Of a stretch of 9,045 nt of DNA, positions 1-6,102 are shown in pieces (positions within the stretch are counted from its first letter, which is position 1; each line of letters opens with the position of its first letter). The position numbers and the translations under genes were made by a program. Source of the DNA: Aquamicrobium sp. GTDB lineage: Bacteria; Pseudomonadota; Alphaproteobacteria; Rhizobiales; Rhizobiaceae. The stretch spans positions 1 through 9,045 of the forward strand of contig JACZJD010000055.1 of the NCBI GenBank assembly GCA_014860725.1. Reading direction: 5' to 3'. The notes below the pieces were generated by a model. That model was not told where the DNA came from, made no database searches, and saw only the letters and a program-made list of their open reading frames with translations.

Positions 1-39
1 GGCCCGTACGACGTCGAGTACGAGATCGCCCGCTGCTGA
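1..39 (+). CDS. 3' end of an unidentified convergent gene (partial)
   Basis: Read from base 1, the plus strand gives twelve sense codons (GPYDVEYEIARC) followed by TGA at 37-39 and TAG at 40-42. All twelve sense codons end in G or C, as expected for real coding sequence in this genome, and the other two plus-strand frames do not show this. The gene would run into the window from the left and converge on the flagellar operon, whose last stop codon lies at 124-126. The fragment is too short to assign a family. The codon bias and the tandem stops are seen directly; that this is a gene is inferred, and chance cannot be excluded. Confidence 0.4.
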   Translation, partial: GPYDVEYEIARC

Positions 40-105
40 TAGTGCCAACTGCCGTACTCCCGACCGTTGATTTTGCTGTGCCGACTATCGCCCAACAAGC
101 TTGTG

Positions 106-119
106 GCAGGCTTGCCTGC
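106..119 (-). terminator. Weak hairpin just after the last operon gene
   Basis: GCAGG (106-110) and CCTGC (115-119) form a 5-bp stem with a 4-base loop. On the minus strand it begins 4 nt after the TAG stop of the FliJ-like gene. Neither strand has a run of T after the stem, so it is not a classical intrinsic terminator. It could be a weak or bidirectional transcription end between two convergent genes. The rest of the 40-123 gap holds only a 10-nt palindrome, ACAAGCTTGT, at 95-104. Confidence 0.2.
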
Positions 120-123
120 GCCG

Positions 124-525
124 CTATTTCGTCTTCGTCGCGTCCGGGGCGACCGCCTTGCGCTCGACGCTCTCCAGCGTCTCCTTCTCGGTGGCGTCGC
201 GCTCCTCCAGCCGGAACGCCTCGCGCCAGGCGCGCTCGACGATGTTGGTGCGCGCCGTCGCCGTCGCCACGTGCCCGGCCTCGGTGCGGGCCTTCTCCAT
301 CTCCTGCGCCTCGCGGCCCATGGCCGCGCCGATGCGCCGGTTGTAGAGGTCGGGAAAGAGGCCGGGCAGCGGCGAGGCGGCGTTGAGCGCGTCGAGAAGC
401 TCGGCCGCCTCCTGCCGGGCGCTCGCTGCCTGCGACAGATGGGTGGCGTGCTTCGTCTCGTGCAGGGCCTTGATCTGCTTCTGCAGCCGGACGAGGCGCT
501 TGAGGCGGTCGGAGCGCGGCGTCAT
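124..525 (-). CDS. FliJ-like coiled-coil flagellar protein
   Basis: A 133-residue, charged, Ala/Glu/Arg-rich protein predicted to be almost wholly alpha-helical. One helix spans about residues 4-49 (it starts RLKRLVRLQKQ), a break with PLPGLFPDLY follows at 52-61, and a second helix spans about 62-124. There is no signal peptide or membrane segment. Length, two-helix coiled-coil form and the N-terminal Leu/Arg pattern match FliJ, the export chaperone that contacts FlhA and the FliI ATPase (E. coli FliJ is 147 residues). The ATG at 525 lies 2 nt past the fliR stop, with AGGA at 534-537 eight nt upstream; the reading frame stays open much further upstream, but that part is a shadow of fliR. In most bacteria fliJ follows fliI, whereas here it follows fliR. 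The coiled coil and linkage are seen; FliJ homology is inferred. It could instead be a rhizobial flagellar protein of unknown role. Confidence 0.7.
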   Translation of the reverse strand: MTPRSDRLKRLVRLQKQIKALHETKHATHLSQAASARQEAAELLDALNAASPLPGLFPDLYNRRIGAAMGREAQEMEKARTEAGHVATATARTNIVERAWREAFRLEERDATEKETLESVERKAVAPDATKTK

Positions 526-527
526 CG

Positions 528-1286
528 TCAGCGTCCTATGGTGGTGGGCAGGAAGCCGTCGCCGAACAGCGACAGCATGATGCCGATGCCGAAATAGAGC
601 AGGATCAGGCACCCGGCGATGATGAAGGGAAGCGACACGAAGTAGACCGGGATCTGCGGCGCCAGCTTGTTGACGAAGCCGATGGCGAGGTTGGCCAGGA
701 TCGCATAGGCGACGAAGGGGCTGACCAGCCGCAACGTCAGGTAGAAGGATTGCGACAGCGTGTCGGTCACGTCGATCAGCGCGCCCTGCGCGTCGAAGAA
801 GCGGCCGAGCGGCGCGACCTGATAGGAGGCGATCAGCGCCTTGACGATCTCGTGGTGGAAGTCGAGCGCGAACAGGAGAAGCAGCGCGCAGGTGGTGATG
901 ATGACCGCGAGCGGCGCCTGCGGCTCCATCTCGTCCACCGACGAGCCGGCCATGCCGCCGAAGCCGCCGGTCATGGCGACCACCGAGGCCGCGAACTGCA
1001 GCGTGAGCATGTAGAAGCGGGTGACGAGCCCGATCGTGCTGCCGATCAGGATTTCGGACGCAACGAGCATCAGGAGGGCGTCGGTGCCGAGCCCGACATG
1101 CGGGATGATCTCGTCCCACAGATGGGCGAGCAGCGCCCAGGTGACGGCGGCGGACACGAACAGCCGGACATGCACCGCCACGCGCATGCTGGAGAAGCCG
1201 GGCATCAGCATGAAGCACGAGCCGATGCGGCAGAAGGCGAGGAACGCCGCCAGCGCCACCGTCTCGAGGGAAAGGCCGGGCAGCAT
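528..1286 (-). CDS. fliR: FliR, flagellar type III export gate membrane protein
   Basis: A 252-residue, very hydrophobic inner-membrane protein, close to the usual FliR length. FliR joins FliP and FliQ in the export gate that passes rod, hook and filament subunits. Family signs are an early CRIG...MPGF segment (residues 19-31), ASEILIGSTIGL (76-87), and the C-terminal NKLAPQIPVYFVSLPFIIAG stretch (206-225), with about six hydrophobic segments in all. I start it at the ATG at 1284-1286, preceded by GGGAGGG at 1299-1305. The open frame extends to 1817, but that extension is an Arg/Ala-rich shadow of the flhA 3' end. It begins 20 nt after the flhA stop and ends 2 nt before the FliJ-like gene, so it is probably co-transcribed with both. 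The identification is firm. Confidence 0.96.
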   Translation of the reverse strand: MLPGLSLETVALAAFLAFCRIGSCFMLMPGFSSMRVAVHVRLFVSAAVTWALLAHLWDEIIPHVGLGTDALLMLVASEILIGSTIGLVTRFYMLTLQFAASVVAMTGGFGGMAGSSVDEMEPQAPLAVIITTCALLLLFALDFHHEIVKALIASYQVAPLGRFFDAQGALIDVTDTLSQSFYLTLRLVSPFVAYAILANLAIGFVNKLAPQIPVYFVSLPFIIAGCLILLYFGIGIMLSLFGDGFLPTTIGR

Positions 1287-1298
1287 CGGCGGCGCTCG

Positions 1299-1305
1299 CC
1301 CTCCC
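1299..1305 (-). promoter_or_regulatory. Ribosome binding site of fliR
   Basis: GGGAGGG on the minus strand lies in the short flhA-fliR spacer and ends 12 nt before the fliR ATG. The spacing is a little long, but it is the only purine-rich match, and the ATG at 1286 is the only start codon in frame after it. This fixes the fliR start and rules out the much longer open frame. Confidence 0.6.
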
Positions 1306-1306
1306 G

Positions 1307-3394
1307 TCAGGAGATCGAGCCGAGGACGCGCACCTCGACGCCGCGCGCGATCTCGACATGCGACAGCACCGGCAGGGTCGCGAACAGCCGCTCGACGATC
1401 ATGCGCACATAGGGGCGCGCGTCGGGCGCGGTGACGAGGACGAAGCGCTCGCCGGCGTCGAGATGCGCCCGCACGGCCTTGGAGGTGTCGTTGCCGAATT
1501 CCTCCAGAAGCCGCGGGTCGATGTCGAACTCGCGGATCTCGCCCTTGGCGTCGCGCTTCAGCGCCTGGTGGAAGGCGAGGTCCCAGCGGTTGCCGAGGCG
1601 CAGCACCTTGAGGACGCCGCTTTCGGTCAGGTCGCCGCAGATCTGCTGCGCCATGCGGATGCGCACATGCTCGACGATCTGCTCGGTGCGGCGCACATGC
1701 GGCGCGATCTCGGCGATGGCCTCGATGATCAGGTGCAGGTTGCGGATCGAGACGCGCTCGGCGAGCAGCAGCTTCAGCACCGCCTGGAGGCCGGGATAGG
1801 AGATATGCGAGGTGCAAACCTCGTCGATCAGCTTGCGGTATTCCTGGTCCTGCCGCTCGATCAGCGCCTTCATGTCCTTGTAGGACAGGAGCTGCGGCAG
1901 GTTGTTGCGGATGACCTCCGACAGGTGCGTCAGCAGCACCGACATGTTGTCGGCGAAGGTGAAGCGGTCGCGCTTCAGGTCCTCGGCGAACATCTCCGAC
2001 ACCGAATAGGCGCGCATGCCGAAGGCCGGCTCGCGCACCTCCTCGCCCGGCACCTGCGGCAGCGGGCCGTTGCCGAGAAGCACCATGACCTCGCCGACGC
2101 GCATCTGGTACTCGGCGACGACGGTGCCGTGGATCTTGATCTGGTAGTTCTTGGGCGGGATCGAGAAATCGTCGGTCAGCCTCACCTCGGGCACGACGAA
2201 GCCGTACTGCGTGGCGAACTTCTTGCGCATCTTGCCCATGCGGAAGGCGAGCTCCTGATGCGAGGTCAGGAGCTTGGTCGAAAGCTGCTTGCCGATCAAA
2301 AGCTCGATCTCGGCGGTCTTCAGCGACGCCTTGATCGACTGCTTCTCCTCCTCGACCTTGGCGGCCTCGGCCTTCTGCTCGATCTCCTTCTCGGCGGCGA
2401 GCTTCCTGTTGCGCTGGAGCGGGATGACATAGGCGATGGAGGCCATGACGAGCGCCAGCACGAAGAACGGCAGCAGTGGCAGGCCGGGCATCAGGCCCAT
2501 GCCGAACAGGAGCAGGGCAGAGACCGACAGGGCGCGGGGATAGGCGCCGAGCTGGCCGAACACCGCCTCGTCGGTCGCGCCGCGCGTGCCGCCCTTGGAG
2601 ACGACGAGGCCGGCCGACAGCGACACGATCAGCGCCGGGATCTGCGTGGCGAGGCCGTCGCCCACCGACAGCTTGACGAACACGTCGGCGGATTCGGCCA
2701 TGCCCATGCCGTGGCGCGAATAGCCGATGGCGATGCCGCCGATGATGTTGATGGCGGTGATGATGAGGCCGGCGATGGCGTCGCCGCGCACGAATTTCGA
2801 GGCACCGTCCATGGCGCCGAAGAAGGAGGATTCCTCCTCCAGCTCGCGGCGGCGGCGCTGCGCCTCCTTGTCGTCGATGACGCCGGCCGACAGGTCCGCG
2901 TCAATCGACATCTGCTTGCCGGGGATGGCGTCGAGCGTGAAGCGGGCGCCGACCTCGGCGATGCGGGTGGCGCCCTTGGTGATGACGATGAAGTTCACCA
3001 CGATCAGGATCAGGAAGACGATCAGGCCGATGACGAAGTCGCCGGCCATGACCAGGCTCGAAAAGCCCGAAATGACGTAGCCGGCGGCGTCCACGCCCTC
3101 GTTGCCGTGCGACAGGATCGCGCGCGTCGTGGCGATCGAGAGCGCCAGCCGCAGCATGGTGACGATCAGCAGCACGGTCGGGAACGAGGTGAAGTCGAGG
3201 GGCTTCTGCATCCACAGCGCCACCATCAGGATCAGCACCGAGACCGCGATCGACAGCGCCAGCCCGAAGTCGATCAGGAAGGCCGGGATCGGCAGGAACA
3301 GGATCGACAGGATGACGATGACGCCGAGCGCCAGCGCGACGTCGCGGCCGTAGTTCCGGGACGCGGGAAGGGATGCTGTTTCGGTAAGCGCCAT
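1307..3394 (-). CDS. flhA: FlhA, flagellar type III export gate protein
   Basis: A 695-residue protein of the FHIPEP family, standard length. FlhA forms the nonameric export gate: its membrane part takes part in proton-driven export, and its cytoplasmic ring docks FliJ, chaperones and substrates. Hydrophobic segments lie at about residues 19-61, 72-92, 106-138, 205-225, 247-266 and 288-325. The family signature is at 144-166, from RIAEV through [13 protein letters not shown] to SIDAD, followed by LSAG, and includes the conserved acidic residues of the cytoplasmic loop. A charged linker (about 327-360, rich in E and K) leads to the cytoplasmic domain, which ends at LGSIS. The start is the ATG at 3392-3394, giving [10 protein letters not shown]; the upstream Shine-Dalgarno is weak (CAGG too close, AGGA 13 nt away). 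A 178-nt gap separates it from fliQ, the widest in the operon. Confidence 0.98.
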   Translation of the reverse strand: MALTETASLPASRNYGRDVALALGVIVILSILFLPIPAFLIDFGLALSIAVSVLILMVALWMQKPLDFTSFPTVLLIVTMLRLALSIATTRAILSHGNEGVDAAGYVISGFSSLVMAGDFVIGLIVFLILIVVNFIVITKGATRIAEVGARFTLDAIPGKQMSIDADLSAGVIDDKEAQRRRRELEEESSFFGAMDGASKFVRGDAIAGLIITAINIIGGIAIGYSRHGMGMAESADVFVKLSVGDGLATQIPALIVSLSAGLVVSKGGTRGATDEAVFGQLGAYPRALSVSALLLFGMGLMPGLPLLPFFVLALVMASIAYVIPLQRNRKLAAEKEIEQKAEAAKVEEEKQSIKASLKTAEIELLIGKQLSTKLLTSHQELAFRMGKMRKKFATQYGFVVPEVRLTDDFSIPPKNYQIKIHGTVVAEYQMRVGEVMVLLGNGPLPQVPGEEVREPAFGMRAYSVSEMFAEDLKRDRFTFADNMSVLLTHLSEVIRNNLPQLLSYKDMKALIERQDQEYRKLIDEVCTSHISYPGLQAVLKLLLAERVSIRNLHLIIEAIAEIAPHVRRTEQIVEHVRIRMAQQICGDLTESGVLKVLRLGNRWDLAFHQALKRDAKGEIREFDIDPRLLEEFGNDTSKAVRAHLDAGERFVLVTAPDARPYVRMIVERLFATLPVLSHVEIARGVEVRVLGSIS

Positions 3395-3572
3395 GCCTGA
3401 ACGACCGTCCTGCCGTGGGGGATTCGCATGCGGGACAGACCCCGCCCGGCGAAGACTAGGCGGTCAAGCTTGCGCGAGGATGAGGTGAGCGAATAGGGAG
3501 TAGCGAATAGCGAGTAGGGAACAGGACGGGCGCGGCAGGGCGGAAGGCCCTCTATTCGCTATTCCCTATTCG
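3395..3572. other. fliQ-flhA intergenic gap
   Basis: This 178-nt gap has no convincing coding sequence. The part near fliQ (3488-3574) is an inverted repeat of 7-nt units, listed separately. The part near flhA (3395-3487) contains a 5-bp hairpin (GCGGG 3430-3434 with CCCGC 3441-3445, 6-base loop) and an 8-nt palindrome CGCATGCG at 3425-3432. A CTTGAC on the minus strand (3463-3468) could be a -35 element for flhA, but I see no -10 at the right distance. All other gaps between flagellar genes are 34 nt or less, so this may be a control point or simply the scar of the repeat element. Confidence 0.7.
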
Positions 3573-3574
3573 CT
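3488..3574. repeat. Inverted repeat built of 7-nt units (TAG every 7 nt)
   Basis: The left arm 3488-3510 and right arm 3552-3574 are reverse complements at 22 of 23 positions; the mismatch is G at 3500 against T at 3562. Each arm is a tandem of heptamers of the form CGAATAG or GGAATAG. The left side continues with two degenerate units (GAGTAGG, GAACAGG) to about 3525. Between the arms are 41 nt, whose end forms a second hairpin, AGGGC (3537-3541) with GCCCT (3547-3551), abutting the right arm. TAG occurs every 7 nt on the plus strand of the left arm and on the minus strand of the right arm, four times each. The element overlaps the fliQ stop by 2 nt. It looks like a small palindromic intergenic repeat of the kind I associate with Mesorhizobium-like genomes, from memory. 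A structure in the fliQ-flhA mRNA is possible. Confidence 0.85.
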
Positions 3575-3839
3575 AGAACCCCGTCTCGATCCGCTGGAAC
3601 ATCACGTTGGTGAAGCTGGCGATCTGGGCGCCGATGAAGGGGGCCGAGAAGGCGACGGTGAGCAGGATCGCCACGATCTTGGGCACGAAGGTGAGGGTGA
3701 TTTCCTGCACCTGCGTCAGCGCCTGCATGAAGGCGATGCCGACGCCGACGAACATGGCGACCGCGACCGCCGGTCCCGACGCGGTCAGGACGGTCCAGAT
3801 CGCGAACTGCGCGATGTCGAGCGCGTCGGCCTCGTTCAT
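3573..3839 (-). CDS. fliQ: FliQ, flagellar type III export gate membrane protein
   Basis: An 88-residue membrane protein, typical for FliQ. It has two hydrophobic segments, about residues 13-40 and 49-74. Between them lies the family motif QALTQVQEITLTFVPKI (residues 39-55). FliQ packs around FliP and FliR in the export gate of the basal body. The ATG at 3837-3839 has AGGG four nt upstream, overlapping the flgD stop codon, and only 6 nt separate the two genes, so translation is probably coupled. The TAG stop (3573-3575) overlaps the outer end of the right arm of the heptamer inverted repeat. The C-terminus MFQRIETGF looks normal, so the repeat does not seem to have damaged the protein. Confidence 0.96.
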   Translation of the reverse strand: MNEADALDIAQFAIWTVLTASGPAVAVAMFVGVGIAFMQALTQVQEITLTFVPKIVAILLTVAFSAPFIGAQIASFTNVMFQRIETGF

Positions 3840-3845
3840 GGTGCC

Positions 3846-4235
3846 CTAGCGGATGACGACGCCGGCCCAGACCGGCAGTTCCTGGCCGTCGGTCAGCCGG
3901 GCCATGATGCCGTCGCTGTAGAGGCGCACGCTTTCGACGGTGCCCTTGATCTTGCCGTCGGCCGATTCGATCTCGCGGCCGATCAGGTCGCCCGCCTGGG
4001 CGAAGGTCGACGCCTGCAGGATGCCGTCGAGCTTGGCGTTGATCTGCACCGACTGCTCGACCTGCGAGAAGGTGGCGAGCTGGGCGACGTAGTCCGTCGA
4101 CTCCATCGGCGAGGTCGGGTCCTGGTTCTTCATCTGGGCGACGAGCAGGCGCAGGAAGGACTGGTAGTCCACGGTCTGGGCATTGCTGATGGTGTTCTGC
4201 GTCGTCGTCGTGGCGCCGATGGCGGAAACGGTCAT
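3846..4235 (-). CDS. flgD: FlgD, hook-capping (hook assembly scaffold) protein, short form
   Basis: A 129-residue FlgD. The N-terminal scaffold region is clear: YQSFLRLLVAQMKNQDPTSP at residues 24-43, then MESTDYVAQLATFSQVEQ at 44-61. A short C-terminal part follows (GDLIGREIESADGKIKGTVE, 82-101, to VWAGVVIR). The protein sits at the tip of the growing hook and lets FlgE subunits fold into place. It is far shorter than enterobacterial FlgD (E. coli 231 residues) and has no room for the full Ig-like/Tudor-like C-terminal domains; short FlgD is, to my knowledge, common in rhizobia. I start at the ATG at 4233-4235, with GGAG at 4244-4247. The frame is open to 4688, but that part is a shadow of flbT. 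It lies 5 nt after flbT and 6 nt before fliQ. Confidence 0.93.
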   Translation of the reverse strand: MTVSAIGATTTTQNTISNAQTVDYQSFLRLLVAQMKNQDPTSPMESTDYVAQLATFSQVEQSVQINAKLDGILQASTFAQAGDLIGREIESADGKIKGTVESVRLYSDGIMARLTDGQELPVWAGVVIR

Positions 4236-4240
4236 GGCAT

Positions 4241-4675
4241 CTACTCCGCTGCGGTCAGGGTGAGGGCCGCCGGCTGCACGCCGTGGCTGTCGAGAATGGC
4301 GGCTTCCCGCGGATAGAGCGCGCGCAGCGCCTTGAGCGCCTCGAAGACGTGGCCCTCGTTGACCATCCTGTCGATGTTCTTGAGCGAGGCGCGGACGTGC
4401 TCGTCGCTGAAGGTGGCGAGCAGGAGCGGCATCGACTTGCGCAGCATCTCGCGCGCCTCGGGCGCCCCTTGCGGGTTCATCAGGATGACTTGGATGATGA
4501 AGTAGAGCTGCCTCAGCGGCGTGGTCGCCGCCTCCGGCTGCAGCACGTGGCCTTCGAGGAGGAACTGCACGTCGTTCAGCAGCTCCAGTGACACCTTGCG
4601 GTCGGCCCTGATGACGGCGCCGTTGATGTAGATCTTCTCGTTGGCCTTGAGCGTGATTTTCAGGGTGTTCTTCAT
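4241..4675 (-). CDS. flbT: FlbT, flagellin biosynthesis post-transcriptional regulator
   Basis: A 144-residue soluble protein of the FlbT family, found in alphaproteobacteria. It begins [20 protein letters not shown], continues with [22 protein letters not shown] (residues 21-42), and has a helical second half ([14 protein letters not shown], 55-68; [12 protein letters not shown], 111-122). In Caulobacter FlbT binds the 5' leader of flagellin mRNA and represses its translation until the hook is complete; in Brucella it is reported to act positively, so the direction here cannot be told from sequence. Its ATG overlaps the flaF stop as ATGA (4672-4675), and the Shine-Dalgarno is weak, so translation likely depends on coupling to flaF. 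Its stop is 5 nt before flgD. Confidence 0.95.
   Translation of the reverse strand: MKNTLKITLKANEKIYINGAVIRADRKVSLELLNDVQFLLEGHVLQPEAATTPLRQLYFIIQVILMNPQGAPEAREMLRKSMPLLLATFSDEHVRASLKNIDRMVNEGHVFEALKALRALYPREAAILDSHGVQPAALTLTAAE
4244..4247 (-). promoter_or_regulatory. Ribosome binding site of flgD
   Basis: GGAG on the minus strand lies 8 nt before the flgD ATG and immediately before the TAG stop of flbT. Position and spacing support the ATG at 4235 as the flgD start, rather than any start in the longer open frame, and suggest coupling to flbT translation. Confidence 0.55.
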
Positions 4676-5019
4676 TGAATGCCATCACGGATGATCTGCG
4701 AGACCTCGATCAGTCCCTCGAGATTGTCGGAGCGCCCCTGCCGGACTTCCTCGGCCTCGCGCAGCAGCCACAGTCCGATCGAGATGAGGTTGGCGCGCAG
4801 CTCGTGCGGCAGCTCGTTCTCCTCGCTGCCGAGATCCTCGATGAAGGCGGTCCACACCCGGTTGAGGAAATGGATGGCCTGCGCCGCCTCGACCGACGGC
4901 GTGCCCTTCTCTTTCGCCGCGATGAGCAGGTCGATGGAGCGTGTCAGAATCTGCTTCTCGCGATCCTTGGCGTCGGCCACGGAATCGGACTGAACTTCGG
5001 CGTAGGAGAATTGATACAT
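4672..5019 (-). CDS. flaF: FlaF, flagellin synthesis regulator
   Basis: A 115-residue, mostly helical protein of the FlaF family. It starts [12 protein letters not shown]; key stretches are [20 protein letters not shown] (residues 20-39), [14 protein letters not shown] (51-64) and [16 protein letters not shown] (76-91). In alphaproteobacteria FlaF promotes flagellin production and secretion and works with or against FlbT. The ATG at 5017-5019 has AGGA five nt upstream. It starts 32 nt after the flgL stop and overlaps flbT by 4 nt (ATGA). The flaF-flbT pair between the junction proteins and FlgD is the usual rhizobial arrangement and a good marker of the lineage. Confidence 0.95.
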   Translation of the reverse strand: MYQFSYAEVQSDSVADAKDREKQILTRSIDLLIAAKEKGTPSVEAAQAIHFLNRVWTAFIEDLGSEENELPHELRANLISIGLWLLREAEEVRQGRSDNLEGLIEVSQIIRDGIQ

Positions 5020-5051
5020 GGCGTTCCTGTGTCGTCTTTCCCGCTGCCGGT

Positions 5052-6098
5052 TTATGAAAGGTATTTGAGCAGGCTGAGCTGCTGCATGCTTGCCGTGAGC
5101 TGGTAGGAAATCTCGAGCTGCGTCTTCAGGCCGGTGACGCGCGAGGCGGCGTTGAGCTCGTCGATGCCCTCGAGGTCCTGGATGCTCTTGGTGAACAGGT
5201 CGATCTGCATCGACATGCGGTCGTTGGCGCTGGTGAGGCGCTGCTCGGCGATGCCGGTGTAGCCCTGCTGGTTGGCGAGCTCCGGGATGACCTCGCCGAC
5301 GAGCTTGAAGGCGCGGTCGAGGACGGCGTCGCGGCCCTCCTTGCTCATGGTGTCGCTGAAGGTGGCGACCACAGTGGCCGCGGCCATGGCGAGCTTGCGG
5401 AAGCCGACGATGTTGGCGGAGACCGACGTCTGCGCCGTCTCGGTCAGCGTGATGCGGGACGTGATCTGCTGGTCGGTGGCCTCGGACCAGCTGCCGTGCC
5501 AGTCCGCGCCGAGGAACTGCGATTCCACGGCCGTCAGGAAGGCGTCCATCTGGGCGCCGGTGATGTTCGCGGCCGCGGGGGCGTCCGCCGCGAAGCCGAA
5601 ATGGGTCTGGAAGGCGGTGTCGAAGGCGATCCGGTTGGGCGACGTCGGGTCGAGGAAGTCGTTGAACGGCTTCACGTCGGTGTTGATGCCGGCGAAGATG
5701 TTCTCGCCGTTGACGTTGGCGTTCAGCACCGAGGACATCAGCGCCAGCGTCTTCTCGGCCTGCTGCCGGGTGATGGCCGGGTCGGCGGTGTCCGACAGCG
5801 CCGTCGAATAGTCGGCGAGAAGGTCGCTCGCCGCGTCCGAAAGCTGGCGCAGGCCGATCTGGGTCATCTCCAGCCGCGAGGCCGCGAGCTTGTTGGAATC
5901 GATGAGGCTGTTCAGTCGGTCGATCTCGCGGTGGAGCGAGACCGACACGCTGGTGCGGGCGCCGAGCGCGAGGCCGGTGTCGGCGACGCGCAGGGTGTTC
6001 ATCTCCTTGAGGGCGTTGTTGAGGTCGCCCTGGATGCGCGACGTCTGGTAGCGCAATGCCTGCGTGATCGCCTGCGAGGAAACGAAGGACACTTTCAT
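5052..6098 (-). CDS. flgL: FlgL, hook-filament junction protein (HAP3)
   Basis: A 348-residue flagellin-like protein. The N-terminal helix region (about residues 1-100, starting MKVSFVSSQAITQALRYQTS) and C-terminal helix region (about 300-348, ending LTASMQQLSLLKYLS) are the conserved D0/D1 parts shared with flagellin. GENIFAGINTDVKPFNDF (131-148) matches the family segment at the D1 border. The middle is the variable outer domain. FlgL is exported and, with FlgK, joins the hook to the filament. The ATG at 6096-6098 has GAGG 8 to 9 nt upstream, overlapping the flgK 3' end; the two genes are 4 nt apart. It could be confused with flagellin, but its place after flgK and its sequence favour FlgL. 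Confidence 0.94.
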   Translation of the reverse strand: MKVSFVSSQAITQALRYQTSRIQGDLNNALKEMNTLRVADTGLALGARTSVSVSLHREIDRLNSLIDSNKLAASRLEMTQIGLRQLSDAASDLLADYSTALSDTADPAITRQQAEKTLALMSSVLNANVNGENIFAGINTDVKPFNDFLDPTSPNRIAFDTAFQTHFGFAADAPAAANITGAQMDAFLTAVESQFLGADWHGSWSEATDQQITSRITLTETAQTSVSANIVGFRKLAMAAATVVATFSDTMSKEGRDAVLDRAFKLVGEVIPELANQQGYTGIAEQRLTSANDRMSMQIDLFTKSIQDLEGIDELNAASRVTGLKTQLEISYQLTASMQQLSLLKYLS

Positions 6099-6102
6099 CG
6101 GT

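Noticed and set aside
95..104. Palindrome ACAAGCTTGT as a regulator site, with CAAGCTTG also at 3465-3472
   Set aside because: Both occurrences lie in intergenic sequence, but the shared core is a short palindrome with different flanks and nothing ties it to a known regulator.
526..1359. N-terminal extension of the FliJ-like gene to base 1359 (411 codons)
   Set aside because: The extension is a shadow of fliR in another frame; the ATG at 525 has AGGA at good spacing.
1287..1817. N-terminal extension of fliR to base 1817 (429 codons)
   Set aside because: The extra 177 codons read as Arg/Ala/Pro-rich out-of-frame flhA; the ATG at 1286 has a Shine-Dalgarno and gives the normal family length.
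1358..3400. A 680-codon open frame on the plus strand opposite flhA
   Set aside because: Its product is a low-complexity H/D/R/Q/L-rich sequence, typical of the antisense of a GC-rich gene, while the minus strand encodes a clear FlhA.
3439..3468. A sigma-70 type promoter for flhA starting at CTTGAC (3463-3468, minus)
   Set aside because: At 16 to 18 nt downstream the sequence is G/C-rich with no TATAAT-like -10 element.
4236..4688. N-terminal extension of flgD to base 4688 (280 codons)
   Set aside because: It overlaps all of flbT in a different frame and lacks FlgD similarity before the ATG at 4235.
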